NCBI RefSeq assembly: GCF_020405205.1
Contig: NZ_CP084469.1
Location: forward strand, 1,860,001-1,924,000
Reading direction: 5' to 3'
Length of the DNA: 64,000 nt
Source: Natrinema salinisoli
GTDB taxonomy: Archaea > Halobacteriota > Halobacteria > Halobacteriales > Natrialbaceae
In this document: positions 51,900 to 60,345 of the stretch, piece after piece
Numbering within the stretch: position 1 is the stretch's first letter
How the letters are laid out: every line of letters begins with the position of its first letter
The notes under the pieces: generated by a model
Database searches by the model: none
What the model was told of the DNA's origin: nothing
Seen by the model: the letters and a program-made list of their open reading frames with translations, nothing else
Program-made: the position numbers and the translations under genes

Positions 51900-52733
51900 A
51901 TGGTTTCAGTAGTCGACCTATTCGTTCGGATCGCCGGCGAGGACCCGGTGGTTCAGGGGCTCGTCGGCGGCATCGTCATCGCGGGGTTGAACCTGCTCGG
52001 TGCGTCGCTGATATTCGTCTGGCGGGATCCGTCCGAGCGCGCGCTCGACGGCGCGCTCGGATTCGCGGCCGGTGTGATGCTCGCCGCGGCCTTCACGAGT
52101 CTCATCATCCCGGGGATCGAACAGTACTCGGGCGGGGATCCGATTCCCACCCTCGTGGGCGTCGCGCTCGGTGCGCTCTTTCTCGATCGAGCCGACGGAC
52201 TCGTCCCGCACGCGCACTATCTGTTGACCGGACAACGACGACCGGACCAGGCTAACCCGAGTACATCTCTCTCCCTCGATAACGAGCGTGTGACACCGGT
52301 CGTCCTGTTTATCCTGGCGATCACGCTCCACAATATGCCCGAGGGGCTGGCCGTGGGCGTCGGCTTCGGCTCCGGAAACGTCGAGAACGCGATCCCGCTG
52401 ATGCTCGCGATCGGCATCCAGAACATCCCCGAAGGGTTCGCCGTCTCCGTCGCCGCGGTCAACGCGGGGCTGGACCGGCGCTTCTACGCGGTCTTCGCCG
52501 GCTTGCGTTCGGGGATCGTCGAAATCCCGCTCGCGGTACTGGGCGCGCTGGCAGTGAGCGTCGTCGAGCCGTTACTCCCCTACGCGATGGGCTTCGCCGC
52601 GGGAGCCATGCTTTTCGTCATCTCCGACGAGATCATTCCCGAAACCCACACCCGCGGCTACGAGCGGGTCGCGACGCTCGGCGTGATGGCCGGCGTGATC
52701 GTGATGCTGTACCTCGACATCAGCCTGGCGTGA
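51900..52733 (+). CDS. ZIP family divalent metal transporter
   Basis: 277 residues, eight helices. The metal path motifs are 'HNMPEG' at 144-149 and 'QNIPEG' at 174-179, giving the H-N-x-P-E-G and N-I-P-E-G pair of GufA/ZupT-type ZIPs. A loop with 'SLDNERV' separates helices 3 and 4. Expected to import zinc, or iron and manganese, down a gradient. Confidence 0.92.
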   Translation: MVSVVDLFVRIAGEDPVVQGLVGGIVIAGLNLLGASLIFVWRDPSERALDGALGFAAGVMLAAAFTSLIIPGIEQYSGGDPIPTLVGVALGALFLDRADGLVPHAHYLLTGQRRPDQANPSTSLSLDNERVTPVVLFILAITLHNMPEGLAVGVGFGSGNVENAIPLMLAIGIQNIPEGFAVSVAAVNAGLDRRFYAVFAGLRSGIVEIPLAVLGALAVSVVEPLLPYAMGFAAGAMLFVISDEIIPETHTRGYERVATLGVMAGVIVMLYLDISLA

Positions 52734-52828
52734 GAGCGCACGTAATTACTACCGACACGGACGTGACATGGGCGACGCTCGTCGGATAGATGGATACGGC
52801 TAAACGTATCCCGATCATCGCTTCGGGC

Positions 52829-53167
52829 ATGAAACAGGCCATCGTCGCTCGGACGGACATCGGCATGGGACAGGGAAAGCTCGCCGCACAGGTCGCCCAC
52901 GCATCGCTGTCCGCCTACGAGAAGGCGGACAGCCAGTTACAAGACCAGTGGAAACAGGGCGGACAGAAGAAGGTCGTTCTGAAAGGCGAAAGCGAGCGTC
53001 AGCTCCACGAACTCTCCGAGATCGCGGAGCGGGACGGGATTCCCAACGCCGTCATCCGGGACGCCGGACACACGCAACTCGAGCCCGGAACTGTCACCGC
53101 ACTCGCCGTCGGACCGGCCGCGGACGACCGAGTCGATAGTGTGACCGGCGAGCTGTCGCTGTTCTAG
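52829..53167 (+). CDS. pth2: Peptidyl-tRNA hydrolase, Pth2 type
   Basis: 112 residues from the ATG at 52829 ([25 protein letters not shown], the Pth2 start). '[24 protein letters not shown]' and '[27 protein letters not shown]' are further signatures. It frees tRNA from stalled peptidyl-tRNA. An earlier in-frame ATG at 52790 overlaps a perfect 7-bp inverted repeat (GGATACG, 52792-52798; CGTATCC, 52805-52811), so the later start is preferred. Confidence 0.95.
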   Translation: MKQAIVARTDIGMGQGKLAAQVAHASLSAYEKADSQLQDQWKQGGQKKVVLKGESERQLHELSEIAERDGIPNAVIRDAGHTQLEPGTVTALAVGPAADDRVDSVTGELSLF

Positions 53168-53215
53168 GCGGGTCGAACGTCGAAGCGCTGGTTGACTCGA
53201 AGATCAAGAGGACTC

Positions 53216-54196
53216 CTAGTCGGAGCGGTAGCCGCGCGGTTCGTCCCTGACGACCGACTCGTCGTCGGAGACCGGCGGGGTCGTCGGGAGGGACGGGAGC
53301 CGCGAGCGAACGTCGATCGATTCGCTGCCGAGCACCGCGAAGCCGGCGAAGATCGTCAGGAAGCCGGCGATCGCGAGGGCGTCGATCGTCTCCCCGAGCA
53401 GCGCCCAGCCGCCCAGCGTCGAAACGACCGGGACGACGTAGAAGATCAGGTTCGCGTGGATCGCGCCGGCCGCGTCGATGAGGCCGAAGTAGGCGATGTA
53501 CGCGACGACGCCCGCGAAGATGCTGACGTAGACCAGCGCGAGGACGGCTTCAGTCGTCCACGAGATCGCGGCCATCGACTCGCCGCCGGACCAGGACAGC
53601 AGGTGAGAGAGCGCCGCGGCGAAGGGCAGCCCCCAGGCGACGCGGACCGTACTCGAGAGGTCGCTGTCGGCCCGTCGGATCAGCACTGCGCCGAGCGCGG
53701 CGGCGACCGCGCCGACGAAGAGGATCCCCTTGCCGACGGCACCGCCCAGCAGGTTCGCGGGATCGGGACTGACGACGAGTCCGACGCCGAGCAGGCCGAG
53801 CCCCATGCCGGCCGCACCGCGGGGGGAGAGGCGCTCGTCGGAGAGTATCGCTGCGGCGAACACCGGCGTCATGATCGGGTTGAGGCTGTAGATGATCGAC
53901 GCGACGGCGCTGGTGACGTACTGCTGGCCGACGAACAACAGGGCGTTCGTCAGGCCGATCGCGAGCACGCCGGTCGCGAGGATGGCCCCGACGTCGCCGC
54001 GCGTCCGCGGGAGGAGTTCCGATCGCGAGGACGTCAGGCCGACGTACGCCAGCATGACGACGGCGGCGACGTCGAACCGGAAGGCGACGAAGAGCAGGGG
54101 CGGGAAGTACGCGAGCCCGGCCTTCGCGGCGACGAAGGTGCCGCCGAAGAGCAGACTCGAGAGGGCGAAGAAAACGGCGATACGGCTGGAGACCAT
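53216..54196 (-). CDS. DMT/EamA family transporter
   Basis: 326 residues, ten helices in two EamA halves: 'FALSSLLFGGTFVAAKAGLAYFPPLLFVAFRFD' at the start of half one and 'GILFVGAVAAALGAVLIRRADSD' at the start of half two, with 'YVTSAVASIIYSLNPIMTPVFAAAILSDERLSPRGAAGMGLGL' typical of EamA. Exports small organic molecules; substrate unknown. A cytoplasmic tail of about 45 polar residues follows the last helix. Confidence 0.9.
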   Translation of the reverse strand: MVSSRIAVFFALSSLLFGGTFVAAKAGLAYFPPLLFVAFRFDVAAVVMLAYVGLTSSRSELLPRTRGDVGAILATGVLAIGLTNALLFVGQQYVTSAVASIIYSLNPIMTPVFAAAILSDERLSPRGAAGMGLGLLGVGLVVSPDPANLLGGAVGKGILFVGAVAAALGAVLIRRADSDLSSTVRVAWGLPFAAALSHLLSWSGGESMAAISWTTEAVLALVYVSIFAGVVAYIAYFGLIDAAGAIHANLIFYVVPVVSTLGGWALLGETIDALAIAGFLTIFAGFAVLGSESIDVRSRLPSLPTTPPVSDDESVVRDEPRGYRSD

Positions 54197-54307
54197 CTAC
54201 GCCGTCACCCCCGTCGAAATCGTTCGCGTCGAACCGAAACCGGCCGACGCCTGAATAGCGAGAATCATCGTACTACACCGTAGGAACTGCGGGTATATAG
54301 TTTCGTT

Positions 54308-54322
54308 CAGAAAATATTTCAC
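54308..54322 (+). promoter_or_regulatory. Half-site related to the downstream palindrome
   Basis: CAGAAAATATTTCAC contains the right arm ATTTCAC of the palindrome at 54380-54394; the left arm is degenerate. It is 58 nt from the perfect copy and between the divergent transporter and regulator genes. Confidence 0.35.
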
Positions 54323-54379
54323 GGTAAGAAAAGGCGTCGGAGCGGGAAAGAACCCGAGACCGCGACACCCCTGCAAGCC

Positions 54380-54394
54380 GTGAAATTATTTCAC
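54380..54394. promoter_or_regulatory. Palindromic operator candidate GTGAAAT-T-ATTTCAC
   Basis: A perfect 7+1+7 palindrome 41-55 nt before the regulator ATG at 54435 and just upstream of a TATA-like TGTTTACC (54406-54413). A dimeric winged-helix protein such as the adjacent FilR1-type regulator could bind here and control itself and the divergent transporter. Confidence 0.5.
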
Positions 54395-54434
54395 ACTGCG
54401 AAAGCTGTTTACCGGGGCGGCGACGAGATGTCGT

Positions 54435-55229
54435 ATGGAATCGGCGCTCGAGGAGATCGAGTTCCTCGCACTCTCGTCGAATCGGGTCGAAGTGCTAGGA
54501 CTGCTCGCGGAGGGGCGACACACGCGGACCGAGTTGGCGGCCGCGACGGGAGCCTCGCAGGCGACCCTGGGACGGATTCTCGGAGACTTCGAGGACAGGT
54601 CGTGGATCAGACACGACGGAAGCGAGTACGTCGCGACGGCGACGGGACGACTCGTCGCGGAGGGCTTTACCGACCTCACGGAGATCCTCGAAACCGAAGC
54701 CAAACTTCGGGACATCGTCGACTACCTGCCGACCCACGCGATGGACTTCGACCTGCGGCGGCTCTCGGACGCGAGGATCACCGTTCCCAGCGCCACGCGG
54801 CCCAACGCGCCGCTCGGGCGGTTGCTCGACTTTCTCCGAGACGGCGACGAGGTCAGGACGTTCTCGCACACGTTCAACGAGCAGACGCTGCGCGTCGTCC
54901 GGGAGCGCGTGACCGCCGGCGAACAGCGGTTTCGAGGGGTCTTCGGTCGCAGCGCGATCGACGCGCTCGCCGACGACTCGTCGCTCCGGGAGCAACTCGA
55001 GGCCCTGCTCGCCGCCGACGACGCCGAGATCAGGGTCCGCGAAGAGGGCGTCCCGATCGCGATCATGATCGTCGACGACCTCGTCTATCTGCTCTTGCGA
55101 GACGAGAGCGGCATCCTGCAGGCGTCCGTCGACACCGAGGACGACGCCGTCCGGTCGTGGGCCGAGGACTCGCTCGATCACTACTGGCGGACCGCGACGC
55201 CGCTCGAGTCCGACGCGTTTTCGGAGTGA
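54435..55229 (+). CDS. Winged-helix transcriptional regulator with FilR1-type effector domain
   Basis: 264 residues. Residues 1-75 are a MarR/ArsR-like winged helix ('HTRTELAAATGASQATLGRILGDFEDRSWI'); residues 110-255 resemble the FilR1 (DUF1724) effector domain ('VRTFSHTFNEQTLRVVRERVTAGEQRFRGVFGRSAIDALADD', 'AEIRVREEGVPIAIMIVDDLVYLLL'). Such proteins are common in haloarchaea and methanogens; ligands are mostly unknown. It is divergent from the EamA transporter and has a palindrome in its promoter. Confidence 0.85.
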   Translation: MESALEEIEFLALSSNRVEVLGLLAEGRHTRTELAAATGASQATLGRILGDFEDRSWIRHDGSEYVATATGRLVAEGFTDLTEILETEAKLRDIVDYLPTHAMDFDLRRLSDARITVPSATRPNAPLGRLLDFLRDGDEVRTFSHTFNEQTLRVVRERVTAGEQRFRGVFGRSAIDALADDSSLREQLEALLAADDAEIRVREEGVPIAIMIVDDLVYLLLRDESGILQASVDTEDDAVRSWAEDSLDHYWRTATPLESDAFSE

Positions 55230-55257
55230 GGGCGGGAGAAGCCGTTGGTTCGGGACG

Positions 55258-56922
55258 TTACGCGAGTCCCGGCTCCGGTGCTATCGGATCGGTCGACGCG
55301 GACCCGTGGTCTGCGGGCCGTGCGATATCGGGGAATTCCGGCCCGACCGTGATCGACGCGGGTTCGGGTTCCGTCTCCTCCTCGCCGGTCTGTTCGATGA
55401 CGTACTCCTGGCCGATCGTCGACGACTGGAGGCTGTCGACGGGTGCGTGATCTTCGGTCAGCACCGGGACGTCGTCGGTCCTGGGCACTGGCAGCGTGGC
55501 GTTGACCTCGCTGCTCAGGTCGATGCCGAGATCGCGGTTCGCGTTTCGCTCGGCGAGTTCGGCCTCCGTGAAGTCCGTGTCGGCTTTCGTCGCGACGATT
55601 TCGATGTTCTGTACCGAGTCCCACTCCGACGTCCGGTAGCTGTACGTCGACGGGAAGGCCCGGTCGATCGTCTTGTACTGCGCGCGGTAGAAGTCCGAGC
55701 CCGCGCCGCTCGGCGCGGAGATGACGTTCGCCATGAACACGCCGTCGTCGGTCAGGCGATCCTCGGCCAGTTCCATGAACCCGAGCTGGGTCAGGTGGAT
55801 CGGGACCTGATCCTTCTGGTAGGCGTCGAGAACGATCACGTCGTAAGTCCGATCAGTGTTCCGGAGGAACCGTCGGCCGTCTTCCGTATGGACCGTCAGG
55901 TTCTCGCTCTCCTCGAGCCGGAAGTAGTCTTTGGCGGCCTGGGAGACTTCGGGATCGAGTTCGGCGACGTCGACGTTGACGTCGTACTTCCGTTCGAAAT
56001 CCTTCGGCCCGGTGTAGCCGCCCCCGCCGATGAACAGGACGTTGTCGACCTCCTCGGGATCGTCGACCATCAGCATCGGAATGTGGAAGTACCGCGTGTA
56101 CTCGAAGACGTGTCGATCGGGGTCCTCGAGGTCCATCGCGCTGTGGCGTGCCCCGTCCAGATACAGGGTCCGTTCGTCCCCGCTGTCGACGACCTCGAGC
56201 TCCTGGTAGGCCGTCTGCGTCTGGTAGACGACGTCGCCGCGGTGGTCGAACGCCACCGGACCCACTCCGGCCGCGACGACGAGCAACAGTGCGATCCCGA
56301 CGCTCGCGGCCGCCGGCTTCGGCGTCAGCGACGGAAGCGTGAGCGCGAACGCGGTCCCGACGAGGATGAACCCGAAGAGGAGCCCGATCGCGTCGATACC
56401 CAGCGCCGGGATCAGGACGAAGGTCGTCGCGCCCGCACCGACGATGCTGCCGATCGTGCCGAGCGCGTAGACGTGGCCCGACGCCTCGCCGATCCCCTCC
56501 TTCCGGGAGAGTTCCGCCGAGTAGGGGCTGATGAACCCGAGCAGATAGGTCGGCGGTCCGAAGAGGATGAGGACGGCCGGGAGCGAGGCGTACCGGGCGG
56601 GCAACGGCATCGCGGAGGCCGAGAGTAACAGCTGGTCGCTCGCGTAGACGACGATCGCGACGTAGCCCGCGGTCCCCAGCATGATCCAGCTCATTCGACG
56701 GTTCGACGCAGTTCCAGCCTGTTTCCCGCCCTGCCAATACCCGAGGCTCAGCGCCGCGAGGAAGACGGTGATGATGCTCCCCCACGTGTAGATGCTGCTT
56801 CCGAACTGGGGGGCGATGATCCGGCCGGCGAGGATCTCCAGGCCCATACTGGTCACGCCGGAGACGAACACCGCGACGTCGGGTTTCGTCGGCCGGTAGT
56901 CGGACAGCTGCCGCATGCTCAT
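55258..56922 (-). CDS. Membrane-anchored spermidine-synthase-like protein
   Basis: 554 residues. Residues 15-215 hold about six helices ('SGVTSMGLEILAGRIIAPQFGSSIYTWGSIITVFLAALSLGYWQG'); residues 225-450 form a SAM-type aminopropyltransferase fold ('FIGGGGYTGPKDFERKYDVNVDVAELDPEVSQAAKDYF', 'HTEDGRRFLRN', 'DVIVLDAYQKDQVPIHLTQLGFMELAED'). The family is annotated as fused MFS/spermidine synthase. Substrate uncertain; a lipid or surface methyl or aminopropyl transfer is possible. The C-terminal 110 residues are polar and variable. Confidence 0.83.
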   Translation of the reverse strand: MSMRQLSDYRPTKPDVAVFVSGVTSMGLEILAGRIIAPQFGSSIYTWGSIITVFLAALSLGYWQGGKQAGTASNRRMSWIMLGTAGYVAIVVYASDQLLLSASAMPLPARYASLPAVLILFGPPTYLLGFISPYSAELSRKEGIGEASGHVYALGTIGSIVGAGATTFVLIPALGIDAIGLLFGFILVGTAFALTLPSLTPKPAAASVGIALLLVVAAGVGPVAFDHRGDVVYQTQTAYQELEVVDSGDERTLYLDGARHSAMDLEDPDRHVFEYTRYFHIPMLMVDDPEEVDNVLFIGGGGYTGPKDFERKYDVNVDVAELDPEVSQAAKDYFRLEESENLTVHTEDGRRFLRNTDRTYDVIVLDAYQKDQVPIHLTQLGFMELAEDRLTDDGVFMANVISAPSGAGSDFYRAQYKTIDRAFPSTYSYRTSEWDSVQNIEIVATKADTDFTEAELAERNANRDLGIDLSSEVNATLPVPRTDDVPVLTEDHAPVDSLQSSTIGQEYVIEQTGEEETEPEPASITVGPEFPDIARPADHGSASTDPIAPEPGLA

Positions 56923-57034
56923 TATCGGACAGTAGTGGGCCCGCGACGAGAAGGTGTCGCCTCACGACGGGGACCGGCGCACGCGAGCGGCGTCGCCGGG
57001 TGACCGAAGAGGCAAGGGAACGAGTGGAAGGCGG

Positions 57035-57043
57035 TTTTTATAC
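57035..57043 (+). promoter_or_regulatory. TATA box of the SRPBCC gene
   Basis: TTTTTATAC, 23-31 nt before the ATG at 57066; fixes that start over an earlier in-frame one. Confidence 0.5.
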
Positions 57044-57065
57044 CTGTTCGAACGAACGGAACGGT

Positions 57066-57476
57066 ATGCGCGAAGTGAGCGTCTCTCGAGTCGTCGGCGT
57101 CTCCCCGGCCGAACTGTCGTCGTGGCTCGGGCCCGCGAGAATCGTCGAAGCCGAGGGCAGCTTCGCGGTCGAATCCGTCTACGACGGGGACGACGCAACG
57201 GTCGTCGTGGCCAGCGGTCCCGGACTCCAGCTGCCGTTGCGATTCGAGGACCGCGACGGGACGATCTACTACACGCAGGAGAGCGAGGGCGGCCCGTTCG
57301 CGGAGATGGAAACGTGGCTCGAGTCCGAGCCGGTCGACGACGAGCGAACGCGAGTCACGGTCCGGTCGGCGGTCGAACTCGCCGCGCCGCTCCCGTTGGG
57401 TGACCGGATCGCCGGCTGGAAGCGCCGCGGCGAGCTTCGGAACCTCCTCGACGCGATCGATGCCGAATTCGATTGA
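57066..57476 (+). CDS. SRPBCC (START-like) superfamily protein
   Basis: 136 residues from the ATG at 57066. Pattern of the SRPBCC helix-grip fold: 'EVSVSRVVGVSPAELSSWLGP', a central beta sheet ('DDATVVVASGPGLQLPLRFED') and a long C-terminal helix ('LGDRIAGWKRRGELRNLLDAID'). Binds a hydrophobic ligand or lipid in other members. Ligand here unknown. Single gene with its own promoter. Confidence 0.78.
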   Translation: MREVSVSRVVGVSPAELSSWLGPARIVEAEGSFAVESVYDGDDATVVVASGPGLQLPLRFEDRDGTIYYTQESEGGPFAEMETWLESEPVDDERTRVTVRSAVELAAPLPLGDRIAGWKRRGELRNLLDAIDAEFD

Positions 57477-57555
57477 CTGGGGCTCTCGTTTTAGGGGAAG
57501 ACGGCGGCTTCGTCGGAGCTACGAGACCGTCAGCTGCTCCGGGGCGTCGAGACCG

Positions 57556-58755
57556 TCAGTTGGTCGTGATCACTTCGATCACGTCGCGGGACTCGACCTC
57601 GTAGTCGGTTCCCAGTTGCCGGTTCGTCCGGCAGTCGATCGCGTGCAAGAAGCCGTCGCCGATATCTGAGTGGAGACTATAAGCGAAATCCTCCGCGGTC
57701 GAGTTCGGCGGGATCAGGTAGCAATCGGGCAACACCTCGCCGCGCTCGTTGCCCAGTCCGTTCGCACCGCCGGGGAAGACGGGCGTGACGCCGAGGACGT
57801 CGAAGAGCGCCGTCTCGAGGGCCGCCTGCACGCCCGTCGCGCCGAACTCGTCGAGGAAGCCCCGGATCTGCTCGAGTCCCTGTTCCTGGTCTCCGGAGAC
57901 GTCGCCGACGATCTCGAAGTCCCCGTCGCCGGGTCGGTAGTCGACGACGCCGGCCTTGTCGGCCGACTTCAGCGCCTTCTCGGCGTGGGCGCTGCAGGGA
58001 ACGATCGTCAGGTGGTCGTACTCGGGGTCGTTCGCGATCTCCTCGTAGTTTGCCTGCGCCTCGGGGGTGTCCATCTTGTTCGCCGCGATGACCATCGGCT
58101 TGGTCTCCTTGCGGATCTCGCGGGCGAGCCTGAGTTCATCGTCGGCCTCCCAAGCCGCAGGGTCGAAGCCGACGTCCGTCCGGCGGATGAGCCGCTTGAT
58201 CTCGTCCTCGCTGGTCTTGAACGCGCTCATCTGCTCGGCCAGCTCCTCCTCGATGGCGTCGTCCTCGGTCGTATACCCCGTCTCGTAGCGTTCGATTCCC
58301 TTCTCGAGGACGCCCAGATACCACTGATCGAGTTCCTCCTCGAGGAAGGCGATGTCGTCGCGGGGGTCGTGGCCCTCGGTAGCTTCGCCCTCGGCGTCCG
58401 TTTTGCCGGAGAAGTCCACGACGTGGACGAGCACGTCGGTCTCGTTGAGATCCGAGAGGAACTGGTTGCCGAGCCCGTTGCCCTCGTGTGCGCCGGGGAT
58501 CAGCCCGGCCACGTCGACGAGTTTCGTCGGGACGAACCGCGTCCCGTCGGCGCAGTAGCCGACGTTCGGCGTACATTCCTCGTCGAACTCCGGTGCCGCG
58601 CAGTCGACGCGGACGTAGGCCTCGCCGACGCTGGGATCGATCGTCGTGAACGGGTAGGCCCCTTCGGGCACGTCGTTCATGGTCGCTGCGTTGAAGAAAG
58701 AGGACTTGCCGACAGATGGTTTGCCGACGAGTCCGATCCGGTAACTCGTACTCAT
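57556..58755 (-). CDS. ychF: YchF/OLA1-type P-loop ATPase
   Basis: 399 residues from the ATG at 58755. P-loop GKPSVGKS at 11-18, 'AGLIPGAHEGNGLGNQFLSDL' (G3 region), 'VIAANKMDTPEA' (NKMD, G4), and a C-terminal TGS-like ubiquitin-fold domain ('YSLHSDIGDGFLHAIDCR'). Haloarchaeal YchF is an OBG-family ATPase that binds ribosomes and redox or stress factors. Normal length for archaea. Confidence 0.95.
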   Translation of the reverse strand: MSTSYRIGLVGKPSVGKSSFFNAATMNDVPEGAYPFTTIDPSVGEAYVRVDCAAPEFDEECTPNVGYCADGTRFVPTKLVDVAGLIPGAHEGNGLGNQFLSDLNETDVLVHVVDFSGKTDAEGEATEGHDPRDDIAFLEEELDQWYLGVLEKGIERYETGYTTEDDAIEEELAEQMSAFKTSEDEIKRLIRRTDVGFDPAAWEADDELRLAREIRKETKPMVIAANKMDTPEAQANYEEIANDPEYDHLTIVPCSAHAEKALKSADKAGVVDYRPGDGDFEIVGDVSGDQEQGLEQIRGFLDEFGATGVQAALETALFDVLGVTPVFPGGANGLGNERGEVLPDCYLIPPNSTAEDFAYSLHSDIGDGFLHAIDCRTNRQLGTDYEVESRDVIEVITTN

Positions 58756-58997
58756 TATCCGTCCGTAGCGCGGGCCGCCTAAACGGGTTTCTGTCCGACA
58801 GCGCAGTGGTATGTGTCGCCCTGGCAAATTCGGCCGATCGCTGGGAACGGGCTCGCTCGGCTCGCCGGGACGCATTCGAGTTCGAAAAATCCGATCGGCT
58901 CGAATCCGCCGCGGCTATAGTAGTCGTTGAAACGATTTACTCACCGCTCGAGTGCGAGCCGGGAGTGCAATGACGTTCAACGACTACGATACCGAAA

Positions 58998-59975
58998 TCA
59001 GGAGACGTGGGTCGGCGGCTCGGCGGCCGTTTCGATGTCGAGTTCGGCGGCGACGTCCGACAGGAGGTCGCCCTTGACTTCCGAGCTCCGCCAGCCGATC
59101 TCGGCGACGAGGGGCGGCTCGAACTCGGAGCGGACCGTCTCGAGGCGCTCCGCTTCCGTTTCGACGCGCTCGCGGAGGTACCGCCCGCCGCGGCCGTTCT
59201 CGTCGGGGTCCGGCGAGGGCGTGAGTTTGTTGGCGACGAGGCCCCGGACCGTGAGGTCCTTCTCCTGCAGATTCGCGATCGCGCGCTCGGTCTCGTTCAA
59301 CGACAGTTCGTCGGGGTTCAGGACGAGGAAGAACGCGGCGTCGTCCTGGAGCGCCGACCCGGCGAAGTCGAAGAACTCCTTGCGATCCTGCAACCGCGCG
59401 AGGACGGGGTCGCCCTCCATGACGCGGCGCGGTTCGTTGCTCCCGACGGCGGCCTTCTCGAAGAGGTCGATGCTCGTCCGTCGCTTGTGCATCAGTCGGT
59501 CGATCCACCCTTCCAGCAGGTCGGGGAGTCCGAGGAGCCGGAGCGTGCTCCCCGTCGGCGAGGTGTCGAAGACGACGCGATCGTACTCCGCCGCGTTCCG
59601 CATCACGTCGACGAACCGATCGAACAGCGCCGATTCGTAGGCGCCGGGGGTTCCGTGGGCCATCTCGAGTTGTCGGTTGATCTCGTTGACCATCGAGGCC
59701 GACACCTGTTCGGAGAGGTCCTGTCGGATCTCGTCGAGGTGGCGGGTCACCTCGTCCTCGGGGTCGATCTCCATCGCGTCGAGGCCGTCGATCCCCTCCA
59801 CCGATTGCGGCGAGTCGTCGAACGGCTGGTCGAACACGTCGGTGACGGAGTGGGCCGGGTCGGTCGAGACGACGAGCGTCCGCTGGCCGTCGCGCGCACA
59901 GCGGAGCGCGTACGCACAGGAGACGGTCGTTTTGCCGACGCCGCCCTTGCCGCCGAAGAAGACGAATGGCTCCAT
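58998..59975 (-). CDS. ArsA/Get3-type ATPase
   Basis: 325 residues. P-loop GGKGGVGKTT at 8-17 (deviant Walker A with the signature Lys), 'STDPAHSVTDVFDQP' (A-loop/switch I), 'VVFDTSPTGSTLRLLGLPDLLEGWIDRLM' (switch II, D-T-x-P-T-G), and a nucleotide-sensing 'NKLTPSPDPDENG'. Only one ATPase half, as in Get3. It may deliver tail-anchored proteins to the membrane or act in metal handling. The start overlaps the 98-residue gene by one nt (TGATG). Confidence 0.88.
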   Translation of the reverse strand: MEPFVFFGGKGGVGKTTVSCAYALRCARDGQRTLVVSTDPAHSVTDVFDQPFDDSPQSVEGIDGLDAMEIDPEDEVTRHLDEIRQDLSEQVSASMVNEINRQLEMAHGTPGAYESALFDRFVDVMRNAAEYDRVVFDTSPTGSTLRLLGLPDLLEGWIDRLMHKRRTSIDLFEKAAVGSNEPRRVMEGDPVLARLQDRKEFFDFAGSALQDDAAFFLVLNPDELSLNETERAIANLQEKDLTVRGLVANKLTPSPDPDENGRGGRYLRERVETEAERLETVRSEFEPPLVAEIGWRSSEVKGDLLSDVAAELDIETAAEPPTHVS

Positions 59976-60271
59976 CAGAAGTGGTACTGCTGTCCTTTGC
60001 GTTCGAGATACGTGCTACGATCCCACAGCCGCCGCTCCCACGATTCGAACTCGTCCTCGAGGTACGGGAGCAGTTCCGCGGTGTAGTAGGAAACCGGCGA
60101 CGGAATCCCGAACGCGTCCGGGAAACACGCCAGAATGAACGCGTCCTCGGCGTCCTCGGCTTCCTTCTCGATCTTCTCGTACGACGGGTGTGTGATCATT
60201 CCGTGATAGAGCCCCCGTAACCACTCGTCGAGCGTCTCGCGAAACGCTTCGATCCGGTCGGCCAGATCCAT
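59975..60271 (-). CDS. Small protein coupled to the ArsA/Get3 gene (98 aa)
   Basis: 98 residues, helical and charged ('RIEAFRETLDEWLRGLYHGMITHPSYEKIEKEAEDAEDAFILACFPDAFGIP', then 'YYTAELLPYLEDEFESWERRLWDRSTYLERKG'). No known domain. It overlaps the ATPase start by one nt, so the two proteins are made together and may interact. A TATA-like 'TTTTTAG' near 60294-60300 (minus) suggests a leaderless start. Candidate adaptor of the ATPase. Confidence 0.7.
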   Translation of the reverse strand: MDLADRIEAFRETLDEWLRGLYHGMITHPSYEKIEKEAEDAEDAFILACFPDAFGIPSPVSYYTAELLPYLEDEFESWERRLWDRSTYLERKGQQYHF

Positions 60272-60345
60272 GCCAGTATCTGTGTATCGAACGCTAAAAA
60301 CCCTCGTGGATCGCTTTCAAGAGGCTCCGATCCCAGTGTCCGGAC

